From Site-B1 sp963722665 (lineage in GTDB: Bacteria; Bacteroidota; Bacteroidia; Flavobacteriales; Flavobacteriaceae): a stretch of DNA of 9,017 bases. Each line of letters starts with the position of its first letter. The stretch's first letter is position 1. The translations under genes and the position numbers were made by a program. The stretch lies in the NCBI GenBank assembly GCA_963722665.1, contig CAVRNW010000003.1, positions 1 through 9,017 of the forward strand. The letters run 5' to 3'. The notes under the pieces were generated by a model. That model saw only the letters and a list, made by a program, of their open reading frames with translations, was not told the origin of the DNA and searched no databases. This document shows positions 1 through 7,595 of this stretch, piece by piece.

Positions 1-236
1 TAATAGAAAACCCAAAAAAAGAGTCTCCTGAAAAATTAATAAATGAAGTTGATGATAATGGAGATGGAACACTAAATGAATTGGAAGTTGCCGCAAAGGA
101 AAAAAGAGAATTATCAGATAATTTTTCAGAGATAGATACTAATCAAGACAATGAACTCGATATCGAAGAATTAAAAACTTTTTTTGCTACTAAAGAAGAT
201 GAAAAACCTGAAAAAAGGCGAAAAAAAAGAGAATGA
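1..236 (+). CDS. EF-hand domain protein, C-terminal fragment
   Basis: This is the 3' end of a gene that starts before the window. The frame is open from base 3 to the TGA at 234-236, giving 77 visible residues. Two canonical 12-residue EF-hand calcium-binding loops are seen: DDNGDGTLNELE (bases 51-86) and DTNQDNELDIEE (bases 135-170). Both carry acidic or Asn residues at loop positions 1, 3 and 5, a Leu at position 8 and Glu at position 12; the first also has the usual Gly at position 6, replaced by Asn in the second. The fragment is strongly charged and ends in a basic tail (KRRKKRE). The pairing of two loops about 16 residues apart is the normal EF-hand unit, so calcium binding is likely. 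Location and partner cannot be judged because the N-terminus is missing. It converges on the oligopeptidase gene, and a hairpin terminator lies 4 bp after its stop codon. Confidence 0.8.
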   Translation, partial: IENPKKESPEKLINEVDDNGDGTLNELEVAAKEKRELSDNFSEIDTNQDNELDIEELKTFFATKEDEKPEKRRKKRE

Positions 237-240
237 AAAG

Positions 241-269
241 AAAGCCTGAAAGTTAACTTTCAGGCTTTT
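241..269. terminator. Bidirectional rho-independent terminator between convergent genes
   Basis: A perfect 12-bp inverted repeat, AAAGCCTGAAAG at 241-252 and CTTTCAGGCTTT at 257-268, encloses a TTAA loop. It has a short T run on the plus strand (266-269) and a T-rich tail on the minus strand just below base 241. It sits 4 bp after the EF-hand gene stop and 25 bp after the oligopeptidase stop, so it can serve both transcripts. Confidence 0.85.
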
Positions 270-293
270 CATTTATAAATTCAAAAAGAAAAA

Positions 294-2461
294 CTATCCT
301 TTTAACTTCTCATTTGTCTTACTTGGTAACACGTCGTAACCCATATTAAATAAAGTAAAACCAAAAATATCGGCATATTGCTCAATGGTTTTACTTACAG
401 GAGTTCCGGCACCGTGACCAGCATCTGTTTCTATTCTGATTAATGTTGGGTTATTTCCAGTTTGTTTGTCTTGTAATTCGGCTGCAAATTTAAAACTATG
501 TGCAGGAACCACTCTATCGTCATGATCACCTGTTGTAACCATTGTTGCGGGATATTGAACACCTTCTTTTACATTATGCACAGGAGAGTAGCCTTTTAAA
601 TAGTCGAACATTTCTTTGTCATCTTCAGCTGTTCCATAATCGTAAGCCCAACCCGCACCAGCCGTAAATGTGTGGTAACGCAACATATCTAAAACACCAA
701 CAGCAGGCAATGCTACTTTCATTAAATCCGGACGTTGCGTCATAGTTGCACCAACCAATAAACCTCCATTTGAACCACCTCTAATTGCCAAATAGTCTGA
801 TGAGGTATAATTGTTGGCAATTAAATATTCTGCAGCAGCAATAAAATCATCAAACACATTTTGCTTTTGTAGTTTGAGTTCCAGCTTTATGCCATTCTTT
901 TCCGTATTCTCCACCTCCACGTAAATTAGGCACAGCATAAATTCCACCTTGTTCCATCCAAACTGCATTTGTGATGCTAAATCTTGGATTTAAACTAATA
1001 TTGAATCCACCATAACCATAAAGAATAGTTGGGTTTTTTCCATTGAGTTCTATGCCTTTTTTGTGGGTGATCATCATTGGTATTTTTGTGCCATCTTTTG
1101 AAGTTATAGAACACTTGATTGCTTTCGTAATCTTCTGGATTAAAATCGATACTTGGCTTCCAGTATAATTCAGATTTCCCTGTTTCTACATCAAACTTAT
1201 AAATACTTGCAGGCGTGTTGTAATTAGTAAAGGAGTAGTAATCTGTTTTTTCTTCTTTTTTACCACCAAATCCACCAGCATTTCCTAATCCGGGAAGTTC
1301 TATGTCTCTAACTAATTTTCCATCGTAATCATATTGCTTAACTTGAGAAATAGCATCAACCATGTATTCAGTGAAGAAGAATCCTCCACCCGTTGATGGA
1401 CTTAAGACATGCTCTGTTTCTGGGATAAAATCTTTCCAGTTTTCCGGTGTTGGCCTGGATGCATCAACCGTTACAATTTTCTTGTTTGGAGCATCAAGAT
1501 TGGTTACTAAATATAGCTTACTGCCAACATTGTCTATTACATAAGTATCGCTATCAGTAGTATCAAGAATGGTTATTAATGGGCTATTTGGTTTTGTTAA
1601 ATCTTTTAGATACAATTTATTTCCCGAAGTAGAAATACTGGCGCTAATCAGCAAATAATTATTGTCTTCTGTAACGCTTCCCCTGATGTACCTGTGCTTT
1701 TCTTTAAGTTTCCCTCCAAAAATAATTTTATCATCTTTTTGAGCCGTACCTAATTTATGGTAGTATAATTTATGCTGATCGGTTTTAGCAGATAATTCGC
1801 TTCCTTTTGGTTTATCATAACTTGAGTAATAGAAACCTTCATCTTTGTACCATGACATTCCGCTAAACTTAACATCAACTAAAGTATCCTCTTTTATTTT
1901 TTTCGATTCAGCATCCATTATCAAGATCTTTCTCCAATCACTTCCTCCTTCAGAGATAGCATATGCTAAAATTTTTCCACTTTTGGAGAAACTCGCTCCT
2001 CCTAAAGAAATAGTCCCATCTTCTTTAAAGGTGTTTGGATCAAGAAATACTTCGGCTTTTTGTGGATCTTCACCTGTTTTGTGCCTGTAAATAACATATT
2101 GGTTCTGCAAACCATCGTTTTTATAAAAATATGTATAATCCCCTTCTTTAAATGGCGATCCAATTTTCTCGTAATTCCAAAGTTTTTCCAATCGTTCTTT
2201 AAGCTCCTCTCTATAAGGGATATTCTTAAGATAATCAAACGTTACTTCGTTTTCAGCCTTTACCCATTCCTCTGTTTCTTCACTTCTATCATCTTCCAGC
2301 CATCTGTAAGGATCCTTAACTTCTGTTCCAAAATAATTGGTGATTGTATCTGCTTTTTTGGTTTCAGGATAATTTACTGTAATATTTCTCTCGTTTTGCT
2401 TTTCTTGTTTACACGACATAACTATGGAAAGTGTAATTAAACAAAGGAATAATTTTTTCAT
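294..2461 (-). pseudogene. Prolyl oligopeptidase (S9A) lipoprotein, disrupted by two frameshifts
   Basis: Prolyl oligopeptidases cut short peptides after proline; a beta-propeller guards an alpha/beta-hydrolase active site. Joined across its breaks the product is about 721 residues, normal for the family. The start at 2461 gives a signal peptide with a lipobox (VMSC, Cys17), so an envelope lipoprotein is predicted. The N-terminal domain and propeller are read from 2461 to about 1106. The hydrolase domain carries GGSNGG (Ser563 in the joined protein, bases 771-773), DHDDRV (Asp647) and AGHGAG (His682), so the triad is complete. One extra base near 1105 (TAT-A-ACT where TAT-ACT is expected) and another at 873-875 (CAA-A-CTA where CAA-CTA is expected) put the three parts in three different frames: 2461-1106, 1104-874 and 872-294. 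As written, translation ends at 995 with an out-of-frame tail and no catalytic residues. No second gene copy is in the window. Family assignment is very secure; whether the breaks are real or sequencing errors cannot be decided here. Confidence 0.85.
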
Positions 2462-2493
2462 GGAAATTTAGTTTAAATGAGACTATAAAATTA

Positions 2494-2532
2494 ACACAAA
2501 AAAAGCTCTTAACTAAATTAGAAAGAGCTTTT
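2494..2532 (-). terminator. Rho-independent terminator downstream of asd
   Basis: A perfect 10-bp inverted repeat (AAAAGCTCTT at 2501-2510, AAGAGCTTTT at 2523-2532) has a 12-base loop and, read on the minus strand, is followed by a run of seven T (bases 2504-2498). It lies 45 bp after the asd stop and separates asd from the oligopeptidase gene, which should therefore have its own promoter in the roughly 40 bp upstream of 2461. I see no clear consensus promoter there. Confidence 0.85.
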
Positions 2533-2576
2533 GATTCCAATATTTTAAATAAAATTTCTTGAAAAAGAAAATTCAA

Positions 2577-3566
2577 CTATATTAAGTCCTTTTCAACTAA
2601 ATATTCTGCTATTTGTATGGCATTCGTTGCGGCACCTTTGCGTAAATTATCTGCAACTATCCACATATTTAATGTATTGGGCTGAGTTTCGTCTCTCCTG
2701 ATTCTGCCTACAAAAACATCATCTTTGCCATTTGCAAAAATGGGCATAGGATAGGTGTTAGTATCGGTATTATCCTGAACGACAATTCCTGGAGATTGAC
2801 TTAATACCTTTCGAACATCATTAAGGTCAAAATCATTCTCAAATTCTACATTAACCGATTCAGAATGTCCTCCGGAAGTCGGTATCCTCACTGCTGTTGC
2901 GGTAACAGAGAAGGTTCTGTCATTGAATATTTTTTGAGGTTCTCTGGCAAGTTTCATTTCCTCTTTTGTATATCCGTTTGCTTCAAATACATCACAATGC
3001 GGTAAAGCATTCCGATTTATTTGATATGGATATGCCATTTCTCCTTTTATACCCTTCACTTCGTTGTCTAATTGTTGTACAGCTTTTACTCCAGTTCCTG
3101 AAACAGACTGATAAGTAGATACAACTACTCGTTTCATTTTATATTTTTTGTGCAATGGAGCTAAGGCAAGTACCAATTGAATTGTTGAGCAATTTGGATT
3201 AGCAATGATCTTGTCCTTTTTAGTTAATATATCTGCATTAATTTCAGGGACAATTAATTTTTTTGACGGATCCATTCTCCATGCGGATGAATTATCAATT
3301 ACCGTTGTACCTACTTCAGCGAACTTTGGAGCCCATTCCAATGAAGTTCCTCCTCCAGCTGAAAAAATCGCAATATCCGGTTTCATATTTACCGCCGTTT
3401 GCATTCCAACAACTTTATAAGGTTTCCCATTGAAATCAATTTCTTTTCCAACAGACCTTTCGGAAGCAACAGGAATAAACTCCGTTAATGGGAAATTACG
3501 CTCCCTTAGTACTTTTCTCATAACTTCACCCACCATACCAGTGGCACCAACTACAGCTACTTTCAT
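2577..3566 (-). CDS. asd: Aspartate-semialdehyde dehydrogenase
   Basis: This cytosolic enzyme reduces aspartyl phosphate to aspartate semialdehyde with NADPH, the branch point for diaminopimelate/lysine, threonine and methionine. The 329-residue product begins with the Rossmann nucleotide loop GATGMVG (residues 7-13), followed by SAGGGTS (69-75), the active-site NPNCST with nucleophile Cys126, the substrate-binding segment around QSVSGTG (153-159), and RIPTSGGHS with catalytic His234. The order and length match the family. I place the start at 3566 because the Rossmann strand begins immediately there (MKVAVVGATG); an in-frame ATG at 3608 would add 14 residues with no family counterpart. The gene has a consensus -7 box about 107 bp upstream and a terminator on its downstream side, so it looks like a single-gene transcription unit. 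No recognisable lysine riboswitch-like structure is seen in its leader. Confidence 0.97.
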   Translation of the reverse strand: MKVAVVGATGMVGEVMRKVLRERNFPLTEFIPVASERSVGKEIDFNGKPYKVVGMQTAVNMKPDIAIFSAGGGTSLEWAPKFAEVGTTVIDNSSAWRMDPSKKLIVPEINADILTKKDKIIANPNCSTIQLVLALAPLHKKYKMKRVVVSTYQSVSGTGVKAVQQLDNEVKGIKGEMAYPYQINRNALPHCDVFEANGYTKEEMKLAREPQKIFNDRTFSVTATAVRIPTSGGHSESVNVEFENDFDLNDVRKVLSQSPGIVVQDNTDTNTYPMPIFANGKDDVFVGRIRRDETQPNTLNMWIVADNLRKGAATNAIQIAEYLVEKDLI

Positions 3567-3672
3567 TTGAAATATTTTATTGTTTAATAGGTCATATGCA
3601 ACTCGCAAATAATCATTTTATCAAGTAATAAAATTTTTAACATGCTTGTTTCATTTTTTAAAAATTAATTTA

Positions 3673-3680
3673 CAAAATTA
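3673..3680 (-). promoter_or_regulatory. Candidate Bacteroidota -7 promoter element for asd
   Basis: The minus strand reads TAATTTTG, an exact match to the TAnnTTTG box used by the Bacteroidota primary sigma factor. It lies between the mscL terminator and asd, about 107 bp before the chosen start codon. The expected -33 TTG element at the right spacing is not clearly present, and such a box can occur by chance in AT-rich DNA, so this is only a candidate. Confidence 0.4.
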
Positions 3681-3739
3681 TAGCATTTATTAGTTTAATC
3701 TCTTAATAGTCAGCGATTTTTTTCTTAAAAATAAAGCAT

Positions 3740-3777
3740 AAAAAAAGCCTCGCTATCAAAATAAACGAGGCTTTTTT
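3740..3777 (-). terminator. Rho-independent terminator downstream of mscL
   Basis: A perfect 12-bp inverted repeat (AAAAAAGCCTCG at 3741-3752, CGAGGCTTTTTT at 3766-3777) has a 13-base loop. Read on the minus strand it ends in seven T. It lies about 43 bp after the mscL stop codon and isolates mscL from asd. The plus-strand reading also ends in a T run, so the element could work both ways, but no plus-strand gene runs into it. Confidence 0.88.
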
Positions 3778-3820
3778 AAGAATCATATAAAATTTATATG
3801 ATTAATGTGGTTTTAATGAA

Positions 3821-4228
3821 TTATTTCTTTTTTAGTAAATCTCTAATTTCAGCTAATAAGTCATTGTCAGATGGACCTGCAGGAGCTGCTGCTTCAACCG
3901 GCTTTTTAGTTTTATTATAGGCCTTTACGATCATAAACATAACCAATCCTACAATAATAAGGTTAATAATGGTATTGATCCAAGCACCATATGCAATTAC
4001 AGCGGCACCTGCTTCTTTAGCAGCAGCTAAACTTGCATATTCCACACCATCCATTGCATAGTGAAGATCTTCAAAATTCATTCCACCTGCAAAATAACCA
4101 ACAAATGGCATAGCAATGTTAGATACGAAACCGTTGATAACAGCTCCAAGTGCACCAGCCAAAATTACTGCAACTGCGAAATCAATCACATTTCCAGTCA
4201 TAATAAAATCTTTAAATTCTTTTAACAT
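3821..4228 (-). CDS. mscL: Large-conductance mechanosensitive channel MscL
   Basis: MscL is a homopentameric inner-membrane pore that opens under membrane tension and releases solutes during hypo-osmotic shock. The 135-residue product has the family layout: an amphipathic N-terminal helix (MLKEFKDFIM), the signature TGNVIDFAVAV leading into the first membrane helix (about residues 14-40), a periplasmic loop (about 45-78), a second membrane helix (about 82-103), and a charged cytoplasmic helix at the end (LLAEIRDLLKKK). The position aligned with the E. coli gate residue Gly22 is Ala20, as in the mycobacterial channel, and the E. coli Gly26 and Lys31 positions are Ala24 and Ala29. Length is normal (about 130-150). 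It follows alr after 89 bp with no hairpin between them, so it may be read through from tdk-alr or have its own weak promoter. A strong terminator follows it. Confidence 0.96.
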   Translation of the reverse strand: MLKEFKDFIMTGNVIDFAVAVILAGALGAVINGFVSNIAMPFVGYFAGGMNFEDLHYAMDGVEYASLAAAKEAGAAVIAYGAWINTIINLIIVGLVMFMIVKAYNKTKKPVEAAAPAGPSDNDLLAEIRDLLKKK

Positions 4229-4317
4229 AATTAAATAATTTAGTTAGTATTAATTTGCGGCAATTTAAAGAAAAATTAAACTCCTTTAGTTGAATTGTGC
4301 AGTTTTTTATTTACCAA

Positions 4318-5424
4318 CTATCGACAAAATACACGTTTTACTCGTTGAGATACCGAAGTGAGGACTTCGTATGATATGGTATTTGTTGTTTTAGCTAAAT
4401 CTTCCGCTGTATTATCTTTATTGAAGATGATCACTTCATCTCCTTCATTACAATCAATATCAGTTATATTGACCATGATCATGTCCATACATACATTTCC
4501 AATAATTGGAGCCTTCTTGTTATTTATTGTAACGAACCCTTTTCCATGTCCGTATTGTCTTCCAATTCCATCTGCATGACCAATAGGTATTGTAGCAGAT
4601 CTTTGAATAGAATCACTTTTAAACCCCCTGTTATAGCCAACGGTTTCACCTTTTTTTATAGTATGAATTTGAGAAATGACCGACTTTAATGTAGCTATTG
4701 GAATTAAGTGCTTGTTTTCTTCTTCAGAGTTGCCAAAGCCATATAAACCAATACCGCTTCTTACCATATCAAAATGTGCCTCGGGAAAATTTAGAATTCC
4801 TGAAGTATTACATATGTGTAAAAAAGGATTATAACCGAGCCCATTTATAAACCTTTCCCATATTTTTTTAAAAGATTCAATTTGATTTAAAGAAAAGGCT
4901 TTTTCGTTTAAGTCTTCACTGGCCGCTAAATGCGAAAAGATTGATTTTACTTTTATTGCAGAAGTCTCTTTTAGATTTTTGGATATAAATTCAATATCGT
5001 TTTCCCCAAACCCCAACCGGTTTAAGCCGGTATTAAATTTGATATGAACAGGGTAGTCTGTCTGATTTTCTTTTTTTGCTACACTAATAAATTCAGTTAA
5101 TACTTTTGGACTATATAAACTCGGCTCTAAACAATTTTCTATTAATAGTTTAAAATTAACTGGTTGAGGATGTAAGACCAAAATTGGTTTGGTTATTCCC
5201 GCATCACGAAGAGAAACGCCTTCCGACACGTATGCCACTCCAAAATAATCAACATTTAATTCCTGCAAATATTTAGAAATTTCAACAGCCTCACTACCAT
5301 ATCCAAACGCTTTTACAACCGCCAAAAATTGGGTGCTATCTTTTAGTTTTGATTTTAAATATTCGAAATTATGTTTTAAGGCTTTTAAATCAATTTCAAG
5401 TATAGTTTCCTGGGCTGCTGGCAT
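4318..5424 (-). CDS. alr: Alanine racemase
   Basis: This PLP enzyme interconverts L- and D-alanine in the cytosol and supplies D-alanine for peptidoglycan. The 368-residue product is of normal length. The PLP-binding lysine is Lys38 in AVVKAFGYGS, a variant of the usual KANAYGHG that I associate with flavobacterial enzymes. Lys129 and Arg136 in HIKFNTGLNRLGF match the modified lysine and the cofactor-region arginine of characterised racemases. The second catalytic base is Tyr264 (VGYNRGF), and the C-terminal beta domain has GNVCMDM. Both catalytic residues are therefore present. The start at 5424 lies 5 bp after the tdk stop, showing an operon with probable translational coupling. In many Bacteroidota alr is fused to a murF domain; this is the stand-alone form. 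Confidence 0.96.
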   Translation of the reverse strand: MPAAQETILEIDLKALKHNFEYLKSKLKDSTQFLAVVKAFGYGSEAVEISKYLQELNVDYFGVAYVSEGVSLRDAGITKPILVLHPQPVNFKLLIENCLEPSLYSPKVLTEFISVAKKENQTDYPVHIKFNTGLNRLGFGENDIEFISKNLKETSAIKVKSIFSHLAASEDLNEKAFSLNQIESFKKIWERFINGLGYNPFLHICNTSGILNFPEAHFDMVRSGIGLYGFGNSEEENKHLIPIATLKSVISQIHTIKKGETVGYNRGFKSDSIQRSATIPIGHADGIGRQYGHGKGFVTINNKKAPIIGNVCMDMIMVNITDIDCNEGDEVIIFNKDNTAEDLAKTTNTISYEVLTSVSQRVKRVFCR

Positions 5425-5429
5425 CTGGT

Positions 5430-6065
5430 TTATTTAGGTTTTGAAGGCACTTCTTCGGCATCTTTTACCTTAATATTTCTTAATTTTTCTCGCATGGTCG
5501 CTTTAAAATAAGCAGCCCTACTTAACGGTTCGTATTCATCAACTTCACCCAGCAAAACCAGATCATCACTTTTGGCTTTTCTAAAGCTATATTGGGCCAA
5601 ATTGCCTGTTCTTGTACAAACAGCATGTACTTTGGTGACGTATTCTGCAGTTGCCATTAAATTTGGCATTGGACCGAAGGGATTACCTTTGAAATCCATA
5701 TCCAATCCCGCAACAATTACACGAACTCCGTTATTTGCCAGATCATTGCAAACCCGAACGATTTCATCATCAAAGAATTGAGCTTCATCAATACCAACAA
5801 CATCACATCCATCTGCTAAAATAGGGATGTTAGCAGCTGCGGGAACCGGTGTTGACCGAATTTCGTTGGCATCATGTGATATAACTTTAGCTTCATCATA
5901 GCGCACATCAATGGCAGGCTTAAAGATCTCAACTTTTTGTCTGGCAAATTGAGCGCGCTTCAGCCTGCGTATCAATTCTTCAGTTTTTCCTGAGAACATG
6001 GATCCACATATTACTTCTATCCAGCCAAATTGCTCTTTATGATTTACTGTATTTTCGAGAAACAT
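5430..6065 (-). CDS. tdk: Thymidine kinase (type II, TK1-like)
   Basis: This enzyme phosphorylates thymidine to dTMP with ATP in the salvage pathway. The 211-residue product has a Walker A loop GSMFSGKT (residues 21-28), a Walker B-like DEAQFF (93-98) with catalytic Glu94, and the nucleoside-binding lasso region around 142-186. The zinc site that normally closes the lasso is degenerate: aligned with human TK1, only the first of four cysteines remains (Cys150), and the others are Thr153, Ser182 and Ala185. The rest of the fold looks intact, so I expect activity, with the lasso held some other way. The first 13 residues before the beta strand are a short extension; the start at 6065 is the only ATG near the expected place. 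It is the first gene of a tdk-alr operon and diverges from the hypothetical gene at 6168. Confidence 0.95.
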   Translation of the reverse strand: MFLENTVNHKEQFGWIEVICGSMFSGKTEELIRRLKRAQFARQKVEIFKPAIDVRYDEAKVISHDANEIRSTPVPAAANIPILADGCDVVGIDEAQFFDDEIVRVCNDLANNGVRVIVAGLDMDFKGNPFGPMPNLMATAEYVTKVHAVCTRTGNLAQYSFRKAKSDDLVLLGEVDEYEPLSRAAYFKATMREKLRNIKVKDAEEVPSKPK

Positions 6066-6167
6066 TTTGTAATTTTAACACTAAACGGAAATATAATTTC
6101 GTTAGTTTAAAGGTGAATCAAATTTATTAAAAATCAAAGCCATAAAATAAGATAAAATTTAAAAGTT
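6066..6167. promoter_or_regulatory. Divergent promoter region between tdk and the hypothetical-rsmI group
   Basis: These 102 AT-rich bases separate two divergent genes, so both promoters should lie here. At 6086-6101 a near-palindrome (CGGAAATATAATTTCG) holds one near-match to the Bacteroidota -7 box on each strand (TAATTTCG on plus, TATATTTC on minus), each with a single mismatch to TAnnTTTG. Clear -33 TTG elements are not evident. The location is a strong inference from gene layout; the exact elements are a weak one. Confidence 0.4.
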
Positions 6168-6905
6168 ATGAAAAAGAAATTAGAATCGGATTTGATGAGT
6201 ATTGCCCACAGGATTCTTAAACTGAAAGGGAAGGAAGATGTTTTAAAAATGCATAAGACTGTCGAGGAACTTTATGAAAAATTAAGTGTTTTAAAATTTG
6301 CTCACGAAAACTTTGATGGTGATATTCCAACAATTGGAAATGACTCATCTTTCTTTGGTATGCTGGACAAGGCTTTTAATAATAAGGTTAGCGATAATAT
6401 TGAAGTCGAAGATAAAGTATATATAAATCTGGATGAAGTCGAAGATGATGGGATTATGGAGCCGGTCATGGAAAAGATAAAGGATATGGTTGCTCAAATG
6501 CCGCCAGAAAGTCAAAAGGTTGATAAGATTTTTGAAGAGGCCATCCCAAAGAAAAAGTACCATGAACAGGACTTAGACGAAATAACTGCAGACTTCAAGG
6601 ACATGCCTGAATTTGAACCAATTGAAGAAGCTGAAGCAAGAAACGCACAAAAAAAATCCTTGAATGACAAGCTTAAAGGCAACATAAGTATTGGCTTAAA
6701 TGATAGACTGGCGTTTATTAAACACCTGTTTAATGAAAGTATTGAAGATTACGAACGCGTATTATCACAATTAAATACGACTTCCTCATTTGAGGAGGCA
6801 TCTTCCTTTATTAACAATATGATTAAACCCGATTATAATAATTGGGCAGAAAAAGAGGAATTTGAATCTCGATTTATGAAAATATTAGAAGCTAAGTTCA
6901 TCTAA
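6168..6905 (+). CDS. Conserved hypothetical protein, acidic and helical
   Basis: I do not know a function for this 245-residue protein. It has no signal peptide or membrane segment, so it should be cytosolic. Residues 1-50 look helical and lysine/leucine rich; residues about 75-160 are acidic and probably flexible, with a proline-containing stretch; residues about 165-244 look like a compact helical domain containing ISIGLNDRLAF and a WAEKEEFESRFMKILEAKF end. From memory, this C-terminal pattern (LNDR/LNER, FI..LF, EDY, LN, then a W-E-F-F end) recurs in unnamed Bacteroidota proteins, but I cannot verify it here. The stop codon overlaps the rsmI start (TAATG), so the two are translationally coupled and co-transcribed. 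That suggests a role near translation or ribosome maturation, which is only guilt by association. The reading frame has normal codon use for the window and is clearly a real gene. Confidence 0.88.
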   Translation: MKKKLESDLMSIAHRILKLKGKEDVLKMHKTVEELYEKLSVLKFAHENFDGDIPTIGNDSSFFGMLDKAFNNKVSDNIEVEDKVYINLDEVEDDGIMEPVMEKIKDMVAQMPPESQKVDKIFEEAIPKKKYHEQDLDEITADFKDMPEFEPIEEAEARNAQKKSLNDKLKGNISIGLNDRLAFIKHLFNESIEDYERVLSQLNTTSSFEEASSFINNMIKPDYNNWAEKEEFESRFMKILEAKFI

Positions 6906-7576
6906 TGGGTAAACTATATCTTGTACCTACGCCAATAGGTAATTTAGATGATATGACTTTAAGGGCTATTAAGGTTTTAAAAGAAGTCGATCTTATCCTT
7001 GCTGAGGACACACGCACTTCTGGTAAACTATTAAAACATTTTGATATTAGCACTCATATGCAAAGTCATCATATGCATAATGAGCATAAAACTATTGATA
7101 GATTAGTTCAAAAACTTAATTCGGGAACAACTATTGCATTGATCAGTGATGCCGGAACACCTGCAATTTCTGATCCGGGTTTTTTGTTAGTAAGAGCTTG
7201 CATAGAAAATAATGTTGAAGTAGAATGTTTGCCAGGAGCAACAGCATTTGTTCCTGCCTTGGTGAATTCCGGATTACCAAACGATAAGTTTGTTTTTGAG
7301 GGGTTTTTACCAGTTAAAAAAGGAAGGCAAACACGACTAAAGTTTCTTGCTGAAGAAACCCGAACAATGATATTTTATGAAAGCCCTCATAAGCTAATAA
7401 AAACCCTAACCAATTTTGTCGAATATTTCGGTAATAACCGACCAGTCACTGTATCCAGAGAACTCACAAAAATGTATGAAGAAACTGTTCGAGGTACTGC
7501 TACAGAAGTTGTAGAATATTACACTAACAAACCACCAAAAGGTGAAATTGTAATTTGTGTTGCAGGAAAAAAATAA
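6905..7576 (+). CDS. rsmI: 16S rRNA (cytidine(1402)-2'-O)-methyltransferase RsmI
   Basis: RsmI uses S-adenosylmethionine to methylate the ribose of C1402 in the decoding centre of 16S rRNA. The 223-residue product has the tetrapyrrole-methylase-type fold and its landmarks in order: VPTPIGNL (residues 7-14), AEDTR (33-37), SDAGTPAISDPG (81-92), PGATA (110-114), FYESPHK (157-163) and SRELTK in the last third. It is shorter than the E. coli enzyme (286 residues) because the extra C-terminal domain is absent; the catalytic fold is complete, and short forms are usual in this lineage as far as I recall. The ATG overlaps the preceding stop codon by one base (TAATG), so translation is probably coupled to the upstream gene. 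The aldo/keto reductase follows 19 bp later on the same strand. Confidence 0.95.
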   Translation: MGKLYLVPTPIGNLDDMTLRAIKVLKEVDLILAEDTRTSGKLLKHFDISTHMQSHHMHNEHKTIDRLVQKLNSGTTIALISDAGTPAISDPGFLLVRACIENNVEVECLPGATAFVPALVNSGLPNDKFVFEGFLPVKKGRQTRLKFLAEETRTMIFYESPHKLIKTLTNFVEYFGNNRPVTVSRELTKMYEETVRGTATEVVEYYTNKPPKGEIVICVAGKK

Positions 7577-7595
7577 CTAAGCATAATTTAATAAA

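Noticed and set aside
995..1110. A gene truly ending at 995 with the tail NFKRWHKNTNDD...
   Set aside because: After about residue 452 this frame has no family similarity, while the neighbouring frame continues the prolyl oligopeptidase exactly. The tail is a frameshift artefact.
1362..2440. Plus-strand open frames inside the oligopeptidase gene
   Set aside because: They are antisense shadows with no recognisable domain and no family-like sequence, while the minus strand carries a clear family match.
2550..2573. Imperfect inverted repeat AATTTCTT...AAGAAAATT after asd
   Set aside because: It is low-complexity A/T sequence with a bulge. The strong hairpin at 2501-2532 explains termination.
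3567..3608. Upstream ATG for asd adding MRVAYDLLNNKIFQ
   Set aside because: The Rossmann fold begins right at the ATG at 3566, and the extension has no family counterpart.
3567..3739. A lysine riboswitch or other structured leader upstream of asd
   Set aside because: The leader is AT-rich with no long complementary arms or conserved core that I can recognise.
4229..4265. Possible promoter for mscL (TTG, 18-base spacer, TAAATTAT on the minus strand)
   Set aside because: The box differs from consensus and lies only 6 bases from the start codon, leaving almost no leader. It is likely a chance match in AT-rich DNA.
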